Origin: Dichotomocladium elegans
Lineage: Eukaryota > Mucoromycota > Mucoromycetes > Mucorales > Lichtheimiaceae
DNA length: 64,000 nt
Direction: 5' to 3'
Assembly: GCA_025716815.1 (NCBI GenBank)
Contig: JAIXMN010000010.1
Location: forward strand, 248,001 to 312,000
Made by a program: the position numbers and the translations under genes. The notes beneath the pieces were generated by a model. That model saw only the letters and a list, made by a program, of their open reading frames with translations, was not told where the DNA came from and did no database searches. Positions 1-11,726 of this stretch are shown piece by piece; positions within the stretch are counted from its first letter, which is position 1, and the number at the start of each line of letters is the position of its first letter.

Positions 1-2140
1 TACCCGGTACCAAAAGTAAGCTGCCTTTACCTTGCATTTTTTCTTTCGTTCAGATTGCTAACGCTTTGCTAAGAGCACAAGGACCAACCCTCCTCCGCAC
101 AGCAGTCGACCTCTTCCCCGTCATCATCATCACCAGCTCCAGCGACATTGCCCTCGCATCGCACCGATCCTAAATCAGGTGTTCTTCTTATACGAGTATG
201 CGACGCCCGAGGTCTGTCACTTCCCTCAGGCGCTAGTATGCCCACTGCCCCTCCACAGCAATCTCACCCGCCAGCTCGCAATCGTGAGTCGCTGACTCGC
301 AAACAAAACTGGTGGCTGCCGTATGTTGTTCTTGAGTTTGACAAGAATGAAATTCTTGTCGATGCATTGGCCGGCGATGCAGCAAATCCGATTTACCATT
401 ATCGAGCCAATTTGTAATTATCATTTTGAGCGAGAGAGGGAGGGAAGGGGGGGGGAGTGAGAGAAAGAAAAGGCTTGCCCCATACCGGCTTAACCATCTC
501 GTTTTCGGCCTTACCTTCTTTCTTCTTATATAGCGATGTGTCACGTAACTCAGAAGTATCGATATCCATCTACTTGCGCCAACCACCGAAAGCAGAAGGA
601 TCGTCCGAGAGAACCACAAACGATCACTTCCTCGGTGCAGTAAAAATCCAGCCTAATTTCGATACGACGAAGGTGGATGATCAGGTCCTCAACATCACTG
701 GTGGCACAGGCGTCATGCATGTTCAACTGTGCTATAAACCTCAGCAGGCATGTCTGTACCCTTTTTTTCCTCCCATTTTCCGACCTTCCCATTTCTCCTT
801 TCTCCTCGCCTCCCGCAACATAGTAGCGCTGACTGACAGACATGCATTTCTCTTTTGGATTCAACAGCAAAGTCAGCCCATTTCATTTGACTCGTTCGAA
901 CTGCTCCGTGTGATCGGTCGAGGCAGCTTTGGCAAAGTAAGGAAGGGAAAGGGGGGGTGGAAAAGGGAGTTTTAAAAATAGACCAGACTAAAGGGGGGTG
1001 GCTATTGCTAGGTCTACGTAGTCCGCAAGAAGGATACCAACCGTATTTACGCCATGAAAGTGCTTCGCAAATCCCGCATCATCTCCCGGTCGGAGGTGAC
1101 TCATACCATGGCCGAAAAGACCGTACTCGCCAAAGTGAGCAATCCCTTCGTCGTCCCTCTCAAATTTGCCTTCCAGAGTCCTGATAAGCTCTATCTCGTC
1201 TTGGCGTTTATCAATGGCGGTGAACTCTTCCACCATCTTCAAGTGGAGGGCAAATTTAGCGAAGAACGCTCTCGATTTTATACGGCTGAACTGCTGAGTG
1301 CACTCGAGTGCCTTCATGGCTTCAATGTGATTTACAGGTAAGAAAACGGTTCCATGTGGAAGGCGTTCTCTGAAGAATAAAACCAACTTCTGTTTATTCC
1401 AGAGATCTGAAGCCAGAGAATATCCTAATTGATTACAATGGCCATATTGCGCTGTGTGACTTTGGTCTCTGCAAGCTCAACATGACAGAGAACGAGCGAA
1501 CAAACACTTTCTGCGGTACTCCAGAATATCTGGCACCAGAGCTGTTGCTCGGCCAGGGCTATACAAAATCCGTAGACTGGTGGACATTAGGTGTTCTTCT
1601 GTACGAGATGATGACCGGACTGCCTCCGTTCTATGACGAAAACACAAATGAAATGTATCGCAAGATTCTTCAGGACGAACTTCGATTTCCCGATGATATG
1701 TCTTCGGACGCAAAGAGCCTGTTGCGCGGGGTAAGTAGAATTCGTGGCTGGAGCGAGACAATCATCTGATGGCCTGGATGCTTGTCTAGCTTTTAACACG
1801 TGATCCGAATGAGCGCCTGGGCAACAATGGACCCGAAGAAATCAAGAGCCATCCGTTCTTTGCTAGCATTGACTGGCGGAAACTGCTTCAGAAGAAGCTT
1901 CAGCCGCCTTTCAAGCCATCGGTCGAGAGTGCTTACGACACCACCAATTTTGACGAGGAGTTTACGTCCGAACAACCTTTGGAGTCTGTTGTGGATGAAT
2001 CTCAAATTTCAAAGACGATGCAGGAACAGTTTGCTGGATTTACGTACAACCCTGCGAACGAAGGTGTGATGAGTGAGAGTTACAATGGCAGTGTAGGTGT
2101 CAGTGTCGGGAATGCCCATTCAAATGGCTCCAGGTGGTAA
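1..2140 (+). CDS. sch9: Sch9-type AGC protein kinase with N-terminal C2 domain, 5' partial
   Basis: A serine/threonine kinase of the nutrient-sensing TOR/PKA network. The 5' end lies outside the window. Exons I infer: up to 15, 74-413, 534-747, 868-936, 1012-1337, 1403-1730 and 1790-2140 (TAA). The first part is a C2 domain (PYVVLEFDKNE, then FDVSRNSEVSISIYLR across an intron). The kinase domain follows: glycine loop IGRGSFGKV, AMKVLRK lysine, DLKPEN catalytic loop, DFGLCKL, an activation-loop TFCGTPEYLAPE, and RDPNERLG. The C-terminal AGC tail has FTYNPANE where the hydrophobic motif would sit, although the classical FxxF[S/T]F is not clear. C2 plus AGC kinase in this order is the Sch9 layout; other AGC kinases such as Ypk1 lack this C2. 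Family assignment is firm; the first exons are missing. Confidence 0.85.
748..867 (+). other. GC-AG intron in sch9
   Basis: The coding phase runs from CAG to GCATGT and resumes after TTCAACAG. The intron is 120 bp, so the frame is kept (KPQQ then QSQPISFDSF). The nearby GT at 756 would break the frame, so the GC donor is the better choice. Confidence 0.6.
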
Positions 2141-3757
2141 GACATCCTGCCTTTCTTACCAACCACTTGCTCGCCCTCTTCTTTTACCGATACATCCGCT
2201 CGTCATTTTTTTCTTGTTGTTGTAAGCGTACACACATCCTCTTTCTCTCTCTCTTTCTCCCTCTCCCCTTGCCATCATGACACCCTTCTTTCTCTTTTTT
2301 TGACGTTCTTCCTATCGTTCGAAAATTAAAGTATGATTCACAAATATCAGTGTTTTGTTGTTGGTTATCAGTAATGAAATGCAAGGAAATCCACGGTTTG
2401 CACAACAGAGCAAGATCAAGTTTGAGAACACCTTTTTCTCTGGTTGCTACGTAAAATATCCATCTATCAGCGAGAGGGCGGATTGCGCCATGTATGTCTT
2501 CCAAGACGAAATCAAAATGGAGAGGAGATAGCATGCTGACTTCAACAATACCGATTTCTCGGCAGTTTGACACGGCGAGTGCACGATCTATTCGCAGAGG
2601 GAGATTGATCAGTAAGCTGGTACAGGTCACGCTATGATGGTTCTAAATGGAACACAGACTCTTCCTTCCTTCTTGTTATGTCTTGGGTGGTAGTTTGCAG
2701 ATCAAGCAATACCCGGCGGAGGGGCAGGTCTACAAATAGGAAGGAAGAAACAATGAATATCTGTTAGATACACATCTTCTTCCTCGTCGGTGGGTGGGTG
2801 GGGGGAATGACACGCGAATACGTAGAAAGCCTCTCTTAGCAGGTGTTCAAGCAGTGCTTGTGTAGCTGGACAATCACATGATGGGATCCTGGCATGGGCC
2901 GCAACGGATGGCCAATGTTACTGGTCTGCCCCTGAACAAATGGCGGGCCTACTGCCAACGAGAGTCTTTTCCTAACGCCAAAAATAAATTCGATTGTCAT
3001 ACGTTTCGTCTTTATAAGGAAAATTCATGTGGCGCCCTTCGAACCCATAATCCTCACATAGGTACCCTCCCCCCATCATGTTTCGTTCACCGGCTTATGC
3101 TAAACAAAGTTATCTCGTATCATCACCGATAATCGCCAAGAAGGCTACATTCCCCAGAATGGAGGAGGAGATTGTTTCCTTGGTCAAAGGCGCTGCCATT
3201 TTATTTTTCTTGGCTTTTGAAAGCGATGGGGAGCGGGAAAAAGAAAGACGGCGGCGCCCTTCCCATCCCCCTCCTCAGCGCGTTCATCTCAAAAAAGGAG
3301 AACCTCCGCCAGTGGGCAAAATCGGTAAAAAAAAGTCCGATTTGGGTTTCCTTTTTCCCTTTCTGTGCCCTCACAAGCTTACCACAGGGCGGTGCTCTTC
3401 GTTCTTCAAGAAGAAGCATCCACCGGTCGGTGTCTGAGCTCATTCACCCGAACAATTGTACCTTGAGCAATGGGTCCATTGGCATTACCGAAATCACCTG
3501 CAGCCGTTGCCAAGACTTTTGGTGCTGCCAAGACATAACAGACCTGCTCCCGTCGATCATTTTTTTGCGACTAATTCAATCCCCGCCCCCGTTTAGGATG
3601 GTTTGAAGGAACAAGTTTTTTGAAAGTACAGGCGTCCCCTTGTTTTACCAAAGAAATAGTCTTTTCCCGCCAAGAGTCTCGTTTACCCTTTATAAATAAA
3701 AGATTATTCCCTCATCACATTTGCCAATTTTCTTCTTCAAAGAAATATACCATCACC
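2141..3757. other. Intergenic, no gene recognised
   Basis: This holds the 3' flank of the kinase and the 5' flank of the ankyrin gene. It contains CT-rich and A/T-rich runs (around 2230-2300 and 3320-3360) and only short overlapping open frames in both directions, with no conserved motif. The last 70 bases carry the ankyrin gene promoter. Confidence 0.6.
3691..3698 (+). promoter_or_regulatory. TATA box of the ankyrin-repeat gene
   Basis: TATAAATA lies 67 bp upstream of the chosen ATG at 3758, a plausible distance for a short leader. Confidence 0.55.
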
Positions 3758-4750
3758 ATGTCGCTACCTTCACCACCACCCGAGAACCGAAAGCGAAAGC
3801 AGCTTCTTTCCCCTGATCCACTCCACGCACCAAGGAAGCAACTCAAGGTCGCCAGCAAGGTCCCCACAAACAACCTTGGCCAGCTCTGCTGGGCATGCTA
3901 TAACAAATCAAACGAAGCCTTGCGGCTACTACTGTTACGGAACGAATTCGACCCAAACGAAACCCACGGACCCGACCAATCGACAGCACTGCATGTGGCG
4001 GCCACTGTCGGCTTCCTAACCGGCATTGACCAACTGCTCCAACACCCTGAGGTCAACATCAATGTGACCGATGCTCTCGGACGTACGCCTGTGCACCGTG
4101 CCATCCTCGTCAACGACGTTGATTGCCTCAAGCTCCTGCTGAAGAATGGCGCCCGTATTGACGTGCCCGATAAGAACGGTCGGCTCCCCATCCATCTCGC
4201 CGCGCTCTATCGCCGAACCGATTGCGTCACCGTCCTCCTTGCGCACCACCGCAACGCCGATCACCTGCCACATATTTTGGAAACCAAAACATTATCGGAT
4301 CGGCGGACGGTCGTAGCAGAATGTATCGTGGGCGGCAGTGCAGTCATCCTGCGGCGCTTGCTTGCCGAGGTCACCGCGAAAAGCGCAAGGTGGGTCGGCC
4401 TGGCAGTCGCGTGGAATCGGATCGAATGCCTCCACGCACTCATCGAGGCTGGTCTGGACGTCAATCGGTCCCTGGTAGACGACGACCCTTCAGACACACC
4501 CATCTACCGTGCCGTTCAGCAGCGAAAAATAGATGTCGTCCGTTGCTTGCGCGCCGCCCATGCCGACCCATGCCTTCAGGATGGTTCAAATCCAAGCCTG
4601 CTTTATGCAGCCAATCACGGTTTTGTCGACATGATCAAACTCCTCCTCACACCCAATACATCGTCTGACTGTATTCGTCAGGCCTACTTGCTTATGGATA
4701 GCCTCGGGCAAGGCGACCAGCTCCTGTATATAATAAAATCGTCTCATTGA
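3758..4750 (+). CDS. Ankyrin-repeat protein, single exon, 330 aa
   Basis: The frame is open further upstream, but the ATG at 3758 follows the TATA box and has a purine-rich context (CACCATG). The N-terminus is basic and proline-rich (NRKRKQLL, APRKQLK) and could be a nuclear localisation signal. From about residue 73 come ankyrin units: STALHVAATVGF, GRTPVHRAILVNDVDCLKLLL, GRLPIHLAALYRRTDCVTVLL, then more degenerate repeats (RIECLHALIEAGLDVN, TPIYRAVQQRKIDVVRCL, SLLYAANHGFVDMIKLLL) to the C-terminus. No catalytic domain is seen. The layout resembles small IkB/Bcl-3-like or Swi6-like ankyrin proteins, but no orthologue can be named. The role is probably protein binding. AATAAA occurs at 4781, just after the stop. 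Confidence 0.75.
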   Translation: MSLPSPPPENRKRKQLLSPDPLHAPRKQLKVASKVPTNNLGQLCWACYNKSNEALRLLLLRNEFDPNETHGPDQSTALHVAATVGFLTGIDQLLQHPEVNINVTDALGRTPVHRAILVNDVDCLKLLLKNGARIDVPDKNGRLPIHLAALYRRTDCVTVLLAHHRNADHLPHILETKTLSDRRTVVAECIVGGSAVILRRLLAEVTAKSARWVGLAVAWNRIECLHALIEAGLDVNRSLVDDDPSDTPIYRAVQQRKIDVVRCLRAAHADPCLQDGSNPSLLYAANHGFVDMIKLLLTPNTSSDCIRQAYLLMDSLGQGDQLLYIIKSSH

Positions 4751-6720
4751 ATCCTTTCTTCCTCTCGACATTGGAGAAACAATAAAAAAGTACCATTCCA
4801 CCATTTTTTTTTTAAAAAAAAAAATTGAAGAGGGCCGGCCGTCGCAGAAGAAATCCTACTCCACCCGTGAATATATAAACTTTCTACGTAGGAGGCATTG
4901 ACTGGTGTATCGATTACCGTATTGGGCCCACTTGAAATTTCGTACCAATGTCTGTCTCTAGCTTCGGAGTTTGTTATCAAGCCAAGGAACGTTTCATTTC
5001 AGGTATCGACGACGTCTATCCAGTTTCTTGGTATCTGCAAAACCGCATTCGCAGACAAACATTTTTATGTGCACCCATCAGCCGTGTGGAACGAAACATG
5101 GCCTAAGCGCATCCACCCATCCACCCACGAGCTGAGGTTAAATAAGCCCACTGGTCTCATAGTTCTGTTCAGGTATAATGTCCTTACTTTACACATGCTA
5201 CAATCAAAGTGCGATCAGGCAGGTCCTGCTTCATCTTCAATGATGCTTGTTCGCTACGTATGTAGAAATCAAGTGCAGCAGGGAAGCGATAAACCAAAAA
5301 GACTGTTTTTTTTTGCGTTCAGGGCGGCGATGAAAAAACAAAAAGAAACATCAGACATCGCTCGACTGTGTTTGCTTTCGATCCTATGCCGATATGGTCC
5401 TTCCGGATCGGAACTGCCCCCATCATCCCCCCCCTTTCTCTGGAGCCCCGCATTTCGTAAAGATGTCCAGCGAAAAATAAAAAAAAAGTACCGTCTCATA
5501 CACTCATCGAGTAAGCACACATGCGCGCGTCGCCCTCCCTCGATGGATGAGCATGCCGTGCGTTCTTTGCCGTTTTCTGATGTCATGTATCAATAAAGTG
5601 TGAAAGAATAACCCTGGAGGCACTTTGGGGACTTTTCTATGTTGGGCGCATTCTCTTGCAAGTTTTCGAATGTGTAACCGAACCACACCACCCTCTTCCC
5701 CCCCCCACAGAGGAAAAAAAAAACAAAGATACGCCCCCATCCCCGTCCGACCGAATCGGGCGCTGATTGTTGCGCCAGATCAATCGATCATCCGGGAGAT
5801 TTGGGTTATCAAATAAAAACTTACACAAAAGACTGCAACCGGTTTTTTTTGGGGGGGGAGGAGGCGAGGACTGTCTGTCCGGGCTCAACCCCTAGGGATG
5901 AGGAATAAAAGGATACGCAATGTAAATATCGATTGGATTACTAATATTGTTAATATTATCTTTTGGGTATCAAGTGTGTGCGTATCCGAAGTGTTGTCTA
6001 CAATGTCGAAGCGCCGTTGTACATGATGAGAAGGCGAAACAGCTAGAAATCGGGTCTACTTTTTTTCTTTCCACGAGATAAACAAAAACCATAAATTTTA
6101 GAAACAACCGCTTCCTCTGCAACTGGTGACACGATTAGGGACAAGGATAAGGGAAATGCACAAGCACAGTAACAAGCTTCTGCTGCTTCTGTTTCCGCTG
6201 CTGCGTCTGGTACTGCTGCTACGATTGTTATGGCGAACCATCTTCCATGACAACTTTCTGGAACGGGTTGGCTTGTGTGTATTGACGTCACCCAAGTATA
6301 TCTGATACACTTTACGATAATAAACGCCAGTAGTACATTTCAAGTGTTTGAAGGAGACCCAAGTAAACACGGACCCATGATCGCAATATAGTATAAACGA
6401 GGAACAAGGGAAAAAAAGAAAGAGATGGCGAGAGGGACTAGAGCAATAATTAGCATCAACTACTTGCATAGCATATAAAAAGGGGCCACAGCGCTATTCT
6501 CTCCCATCCCCCCAACATGAGCGATCCCGCCATTTTTACCCTTTTACGATCATCCATCCATAAAGATTAAAAACGTGCGTTTGGTCTCCTGATGAGATGC
6601 AATATATTGGCTGCATCGCCAAGCAAACTTGTATATAAGAGATGAATCAGAGAATGACTCACCTTATAAGAAAAAAATCCATCTTTTTTTCTAGAGCTCA
6701 AGGCGACTCAACCACTAAGC
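4751..6720. other. Intergenic, no gene recognised
   Basis: AT-rich and homopolymer-rich DNA with an A/T tract at 4806-4824 and a G-run near 5848. A 232-codon open frame at 4898-5596 has no ATG start, low-complexity composition and no motif, so it is not called. The end of the stretch holds the STE12 promoter. Confidence 0.6.
6632..6638 (+). promoter_or_regulatory. TATA box upstream of STE12
   Basis: TATATAA lies about 83 bp before the STE12 ATG at 6721. Confidence 0.45.
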
Positions 6721-8310
6721 ATGACCACTGTCGCAAAACCACCACCAACATCGGCTACCGAATCGATGGCTCTACCGACCGAAGAGGACGTGAACCGACG
6801 ACTGGACATGATCAACAAGCTCAAACACTTTTTGGCTACCGCACCGGACGACTGGGATGCAACACTTCTGCATGATCCACATATAAAACGATATGCGCTG
6901 CCAACGGGCGAGCCCATCTCGTGTGTAAAGTGGGTCGGAGGCTATTTCATCTCGGGCACCGACATTGTCCGGAGCATGGTGTTCCGCTTCCACGCCTTTG
7001 GGCGGCCGGTGCAGAACCTGAAAAAGTTCGAAGAGGGTATTTTCAGCGACTTGCGCAATCTCAAGCCCGGTACGGATGCCACACTTGAGGAACCCAAGTC
7101 AGCGTTTCTCGATCTTTTGTACAAAAACAACTGCATTCGCACTCAAAAGAAACAGAAGGTCTTTAGCTGGTTCGCCGTGCCACACGACCGCCTTTTCCTT
7201 GACGCCCTCGAGCGGGATCTGAAACGGGAACGGCTTGGCGTCAGTCCCACATCCGTCGCCGTCGCCAATCCCGCCATCTCCATCTCGCTCGATACAACCC
7301 AGGCCATGTTCGACGAGTTTCGGAAAAATTTGCTCAACGAACTGGAGCTTGATGCCTGTCTGACCAAGGTCCGTCACACCCAGCATCATCATCAACTACG
7401 CCATCCCTCACCTCGTCCAGTCTCGTGCTCGTACTCCGCACCCGTCCTCATGACGATCGGGAGACACGACAACCCTGCAATCCGCAAGGCATCGAGCATG
7501 TTTGGCCACTTTGATCTCTTCGATGGATCTCCGACATACAAACAGCGCCGGCGGCGCACAGTATCGACAAGCGGTGCCCACAGCAATAATGAGCGATATC
7601 TATTGCAGCCACAACAGCTCCACCACCACAACCGGGGCTGCCCTGCTGGCGGCAGTAGTGGATCTGAGGAGGACGCACACCGGTTCTACCATTGCCCCCT
7701 CAGCTCGTGCGGTAAGCTTTTCAAGCGCCTCGAGCACCTTAAACGGCACTTGCGCACACACACCATGGAACGACCGTATCTGTGCACCTTATGCGGCAAA
7801 CGATTCTCTCGATCCGATAATCTTGCCCAGCACAAAAAGACCCACGAACGCAGGCATCAGAACCACCGCCACCACCACCGTCAGCATCACCATCGCACCG
7901 ATCCTTCAGCATTAGCTGCTGTTGAACCTCGTGCAAGCAGCAGCAGCAGTAGCAGCAGCAGCAACAACAACAACAACAACAACACAAGTACACCAAGCCG
8001 ATCGGCTCCAGCCGACTATTGGACCTCTGGCGCATCATGCTATTCTTCACCGTCCGCATCTTCGTCCACGTCCACAGCAATCACGGAAGGAGGTCGGATG
8101 GATTGGGAATGCAAATGGCTAGACATGAGCCATCTGGATTACATGACCTATACCGCAGACCAGCACCCATATCCACACGCCGAGGCGGCAATGCCAACCC
8201 CGGCCATGCAGAACGATATCTACCCTGTTCCGCCCGCCTATGAACAGACACCTTCGCCTTTCTATTCACCTCATGTCATGCGGTCAGCTGATGTCTTGAT
8301 GCATTATTAA
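6721..8310 (+). CDS. ste12: STE12-like transcription factor with two C-terminal C2H2 zinc fingers, 529 aa
   Basis: The single-exon ORF begins MTTVAKPPPT. Residues about 20-160 are the STE DNA-binding homeodomain-like region, recognised from LKHFLATAPDDWDA, CVKWVGGYFISGTDIVRS, NLKKFEEGIFSDLRNL and QKVFSWFAVPHDRLFLDALERDL. Residues about 321-380 hold two adjacent C2H2 fingers (CPLSSCGKLFKRLEHLKRHLRTH and CTLCGKRFSRSDNLAQHKKTH, each quoted in part). STE plus two fingers is the filamentous-fungal Ste12/SteA form; budding yeast Ste12 lacks fingers. A His-rich stretch and a Ser/Asn run from AGC/AAC triplets (about 7935-7985) follow the fingers and may vary in length between strains. In characterised fungi this factor acts downstream of the Fus3/Kss1 MAP kinases in mating and invasive growth. 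Confidence 0.9.
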   Translation: MTTVAKPPPTSATESMALPTEEDVNRRLDMINKLKHFLATAPDDWDATLLHDPHIKRYALPTGEPISCVKWVGGYFISGTDIVRSMVFRFHAFGRPVQNLKKFEEGIFSDLRNLKPGTDATLEEPKSAFLDLLYKNNCIRTQKKQKVFSWFAVPHDRLFLDALERDLKRERLGVSPTSVAVANPAISISLDTTQAMFDEFRKNLLNELELDACLTKVRHTQHHHQLRHPSPRPVSCSYSAPVLMTIGRHDNPAIRKASSMFGHFDLFDGSPTYKQRRRRTVSTSGAHSNNERYLLQPQQLHHHNRGCPAGGSSGSEEDAHRFYHCPLSSCGKLFKRLEHLKRHLRTHTMERPYLCTLCGKRFSRSDNLAQHKKTHERRHQNHRHHHRQHHHRTDPSALAAVEPRASSSSSSSSSNNNNNNNTSTPSRSAPADYWTSGASCYSSPSASSSTSTAITEGGRMDWECKWLDMSHLDYMTYTADQHPYPHAEAAMPTPAMQNDIYPVPPAYEQTPSPFYSPHVMRSADVLMHY

Positions 8311-10564
8311 TTGACTTTGTCTCTTCCTTTTTGTTCTTCTACCTATCCTCGGCCACTACGTTCCACGGTCACCCGCTCGTTTTTATTCTCCTCCTTCCCC
8401 TTTCTGCCTTTCTCAGAGCAGATAGCTGTTCCATTATTGTTATGTATATCCTGCTTCCACCATAGAATATCCCTGTGCTTTGTATTATCACTCCCGCGGG
8501 CCGCACGCGTATGACGTCTGGTCATGTATGATCTATCTCTATTTTTGCACTAAACTTCACTGTTTATCCCTTCATGGCCTCCACATCTCTCTAACTCTCT
8601 CTTTGTCGCAATCATCTCCTCAACAGCAGATTAGCACAATAGTTTCTCGCCCTTCTTCTCCGTGCGTGTATGAGACGCATATCGCGCTCCCTTTGGTCTT
8701 CCTTTCTCTTTGACAAATGTAAAGTGTATGTACCCGTTCGTTTGCTTAGACCTATGCGGTATTACATAGTAAGTCCCTTTACCCCAAAAAAAGAAGATAC
8801 CAATGGGTGCCATTAAAAAGCCAAGGCGAGCCAGTTGCCTTTGTTTGGAATAGTCCATCATTGAACTCTAGCTCTATTGTTTTCATTCAACGGTTAAACG
8901 GATCCGATAGGTCTACCGCAGGATCTGCATGAGCGCGTGAAAAGATATATATAATATAAATAAAGGCTATGAAAATTCCAATTATGCATTTTTTTTTTGT
9001 ACTTGACAAGTCCTATCCCTCCGTTTTTCGGGCTCCCCCCCTTCCCCCCCCCCTCACAATACATCCTCCTGAGAAAGCCCCCGCATGTTTCTATCCTCAA
9101 ATGTTTGCATCTGCCCTCCTGATCATCATGCACTGAGCACATCTAAATATTATCAACCGCATAAAACTTTGAATGACGTCGGACCAATGACGAGCGCGCT
9201 GTTACTGATGAAAGAATACGATGTACATTCTCTAAAGATAATTCGAATGTACTTATTCGGAATAACCCCAAAAGATGATCACCATCATAAACATCGAGGC
9301 AATCCGCGGACAGATTCTATGCAAAAGCATCAATGTTACAACCATCTAATCCATATGTAGACGTTTCGAGTGGAATATTTTATTATAATTTATGCAGAGA
9401 GAACTCAGTAACATACAGTGCTGGCGGTGGTATAAAGGGGGCATGGAGAGAGGAGAAGAAGATAGTCTGTCTAATCCCAACCAACCGCAGTACGTAACAG
9501 AGGAGATTATACATGACTGCAAACCCGTGCAGTCGTCGATTCTAGAAACCATGTGCTCACACCATCGGTATGCTTCCAATGCGTAAATCTCCACTAGCCG
9601 AGCTTCCATGTTATGACACATTGTTGATACACCTAAGCCAGTTAAAAAAAATTCACGTATGGTATCCATACGTGGGAAAGAAAGGAGGGGGGAGGGGGGA
9701 ATCGAAATAGGCGAATCAGCCAATGGATATAGGCCGTGCTCACTGCACATTCGAGCCTGTGCACTCAGCGTGTGCAGGAAATGCGCACGTGCAAAAAGCA
9801 GAAAGCTGGTCAGATGACAGAACACACAATCATTTGCCTCTTCCGGGCATGCATCCAAGCAACGCCCCCATTGGGTCACATTATTATGGCAGTGCGCGAC
9901 AGCAGGCTTGTGCTTCGTAAAAAAAAAAAACGGTGCGTTCGCCGCTTTGAGTTATTGGATAGACACGTGCAGAGAAAAGTATACATGCGGTATACAAATA
10001 GAGCCAAGACCTACATGAACACCTTCATGTGTTCATATACAAGTAGCTGGCGTTTTATGGCCTATGCGCCATCTATGACGTATATCAGCAACAGGTTGTC
10101 AAGAGAGCCTCCATGAGTTTCCCATAAAACAGGAGGGCAATGCTGTAATGCTGCTTGAATCATACCCCTAATACTAGATACACTGAAAAAGGATATGTAT
10201 GTATACCTAATTTATTCTGAAAATATCTTTTCAAGACCGAAGCATTTCTCATATCATCTACACTGCATTTACATTTATTCTGTCACATATACTACAGCAA
10301 TATCGATAATCTAGAAATTGCTCCAGAATCACTTTGCCATTGAATAGAAAAAACATATTTGATGTAATGAAGACTGCAAGGGCGCCTGTGCCAAGGGGTC
10401 GCATTGCTATTTATCACCGGCTTAACAGCAGAAGAATTGGAGTAAGTTGCGTTGTCATGTAGATTTAGCGCCATCGTTGGAGAGCGATAAGAACGGTGCA
10501 AGCGTAGATGAGCATCGTACGCTGGGACTCTTCAAGACCAGATTAGGAAAAAAAAACTTGATTC
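8311..10564. other. Intergenic, no gene recognised
   Basis: Gene-poor DNA between STE12 and the left inverted-repeat arm, with pyrimidine-rich 3' flank of STE12, C/T homopolymer runs near 8990-9055, and scattered short frames. The longest, a 177-codon minus frame at 9346-9879, shows no recognisable domain and is not called. Confidence 0.55.
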
Positions 10565-11279
10565 ATTGTTATGGCATCATTGAATTCGACGACGGAGAGC
10601 AACAGGATAGATTCCCGCTGGTTGTTTGCCGTTTGAGCGATACCACTGGTCGTCTGGCGAGATGCAACTGTGGGAATTGTTTGAAGGTGCCATAACCAAG
10701 GAACAGCGAGTATGGTTCAGCTGATCCTCGTTGATAGGATGAACAGGTTTGGCTTAATGCGTAATCGGCCGTTGCGGAATTCGGTTATTATTCTCATTTG
10801 TATTGATGTCCTTGCGGAGATTTCGGATTCCGTCGTTGGTGCATGATGTTGCTTAGTTCTTCTGTGGACTCGCTCTTCTTCTCATTCGTCTCGGGCTCTT
10901 GCTCTTGCTTTCTTCTCGTTCATCTCTGGTTTTTTTCTCTTGAGTTTTTCTCGGACCTTTGCTCCTCTTCTTTTTCGATAGGCGTTGGATTTCTTCCTTC
11001 TCCTCTTTGATGTACTTCTTCTTTCACTTAGTTGGTTCTCGCTTTTGTCCTTGAGCTCTTTTTTCTTTGATGCTTGTTTTCTTGCTCAGCTTTTGTTCTT
11101 CTTCCTCGGCCGTGTATGTCTTCTTTTTCTTGCTTTTCTTCTTGTCCCTTGTCTTCTTCTTGTTTTCTTGTGTTTTTTATCCGTTTTTTCGTATCGTTTT
11201 TTTTTGATTCATGTTTCTCTGGTAGTATCTTTTTGATCCATATTTTTTTTGTACTTTTGTTGATCCACACTTTTTTGCT

Positions 11280-11726
11280 TTGGTGTTTTTGTTCTTTTGT
11301 TCTTTGTCCTTTGTTCTTTTGCTTAAGTTCTTTTGTTCTTTTGTTTGTTTGTTCTTTTGTTCTTTTGTTCTTTTGTTCTTTTGTTCTTTTGTTCTTCTGT
11401 TCTTTTGTTCTTTTGTTCTTTTGTTCTTTGTCCTTTGTTCTTTTGTTCTTTTGTTCTTTGTCCTTTGTTCTTTTGCTTAAGTTCTTTTGTTCTTTTGTTT
11501 GTTTGTTCTTTTGTTCTTTTGTTCTTTTGTTCTTTTGTTCTTTTGTTCTTTTGTTCTTTTGTTCTTTTGTTCTTTTGTTCTTTTGTTCTTTTGTTCTTTT
11601 GTTCTTTTGCTTTTAAGTTCTTTTGTTTTTTTGTTTTTGCTTTTTTGCTTTTTTGCTTTTTTGCTTTTTTGCTTTTTTGCTTTTTTGCTTTTTTGCTTTT
11701 TTGCTTTTTTGCTTTTTTGCTTTTTT
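11280..11726. repeat. Octamer satellite, (TTTTGTTC)n then (TTTTTTGC)n
   Basis: About 340 bp of TTTTGTTC units with occasional TTTGTCC and TTAAG interruptions runs to about 11625. It is followed by about ten TTTTTTGC units (11636-11724). Because the period is 8, the array is open in several frames and creates artificial Phe/Cys-rich (plus) and Lys/Gln-rich (minus) reading frames. Confidence 0.9.

Noticed and set aside
3030..3060. GGTTCGAA on the minus strand, like a tRNA T-loop
   Set aside because: The flanking bases do not form a T stem, acceptor stem or anticodon arm.
4898..5596. 232-codon plus-strand open frame between the ankyrin gene and STE12
   Set aside because: No ATG start, irregular composition, ends in homopolymer-driven Lys/Phe runs, no motif.
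9346..9879. 177-codon minus-strand open frame
   Set aside because: No domain, no promoter or splice context, composition like translated intergenic DNA.
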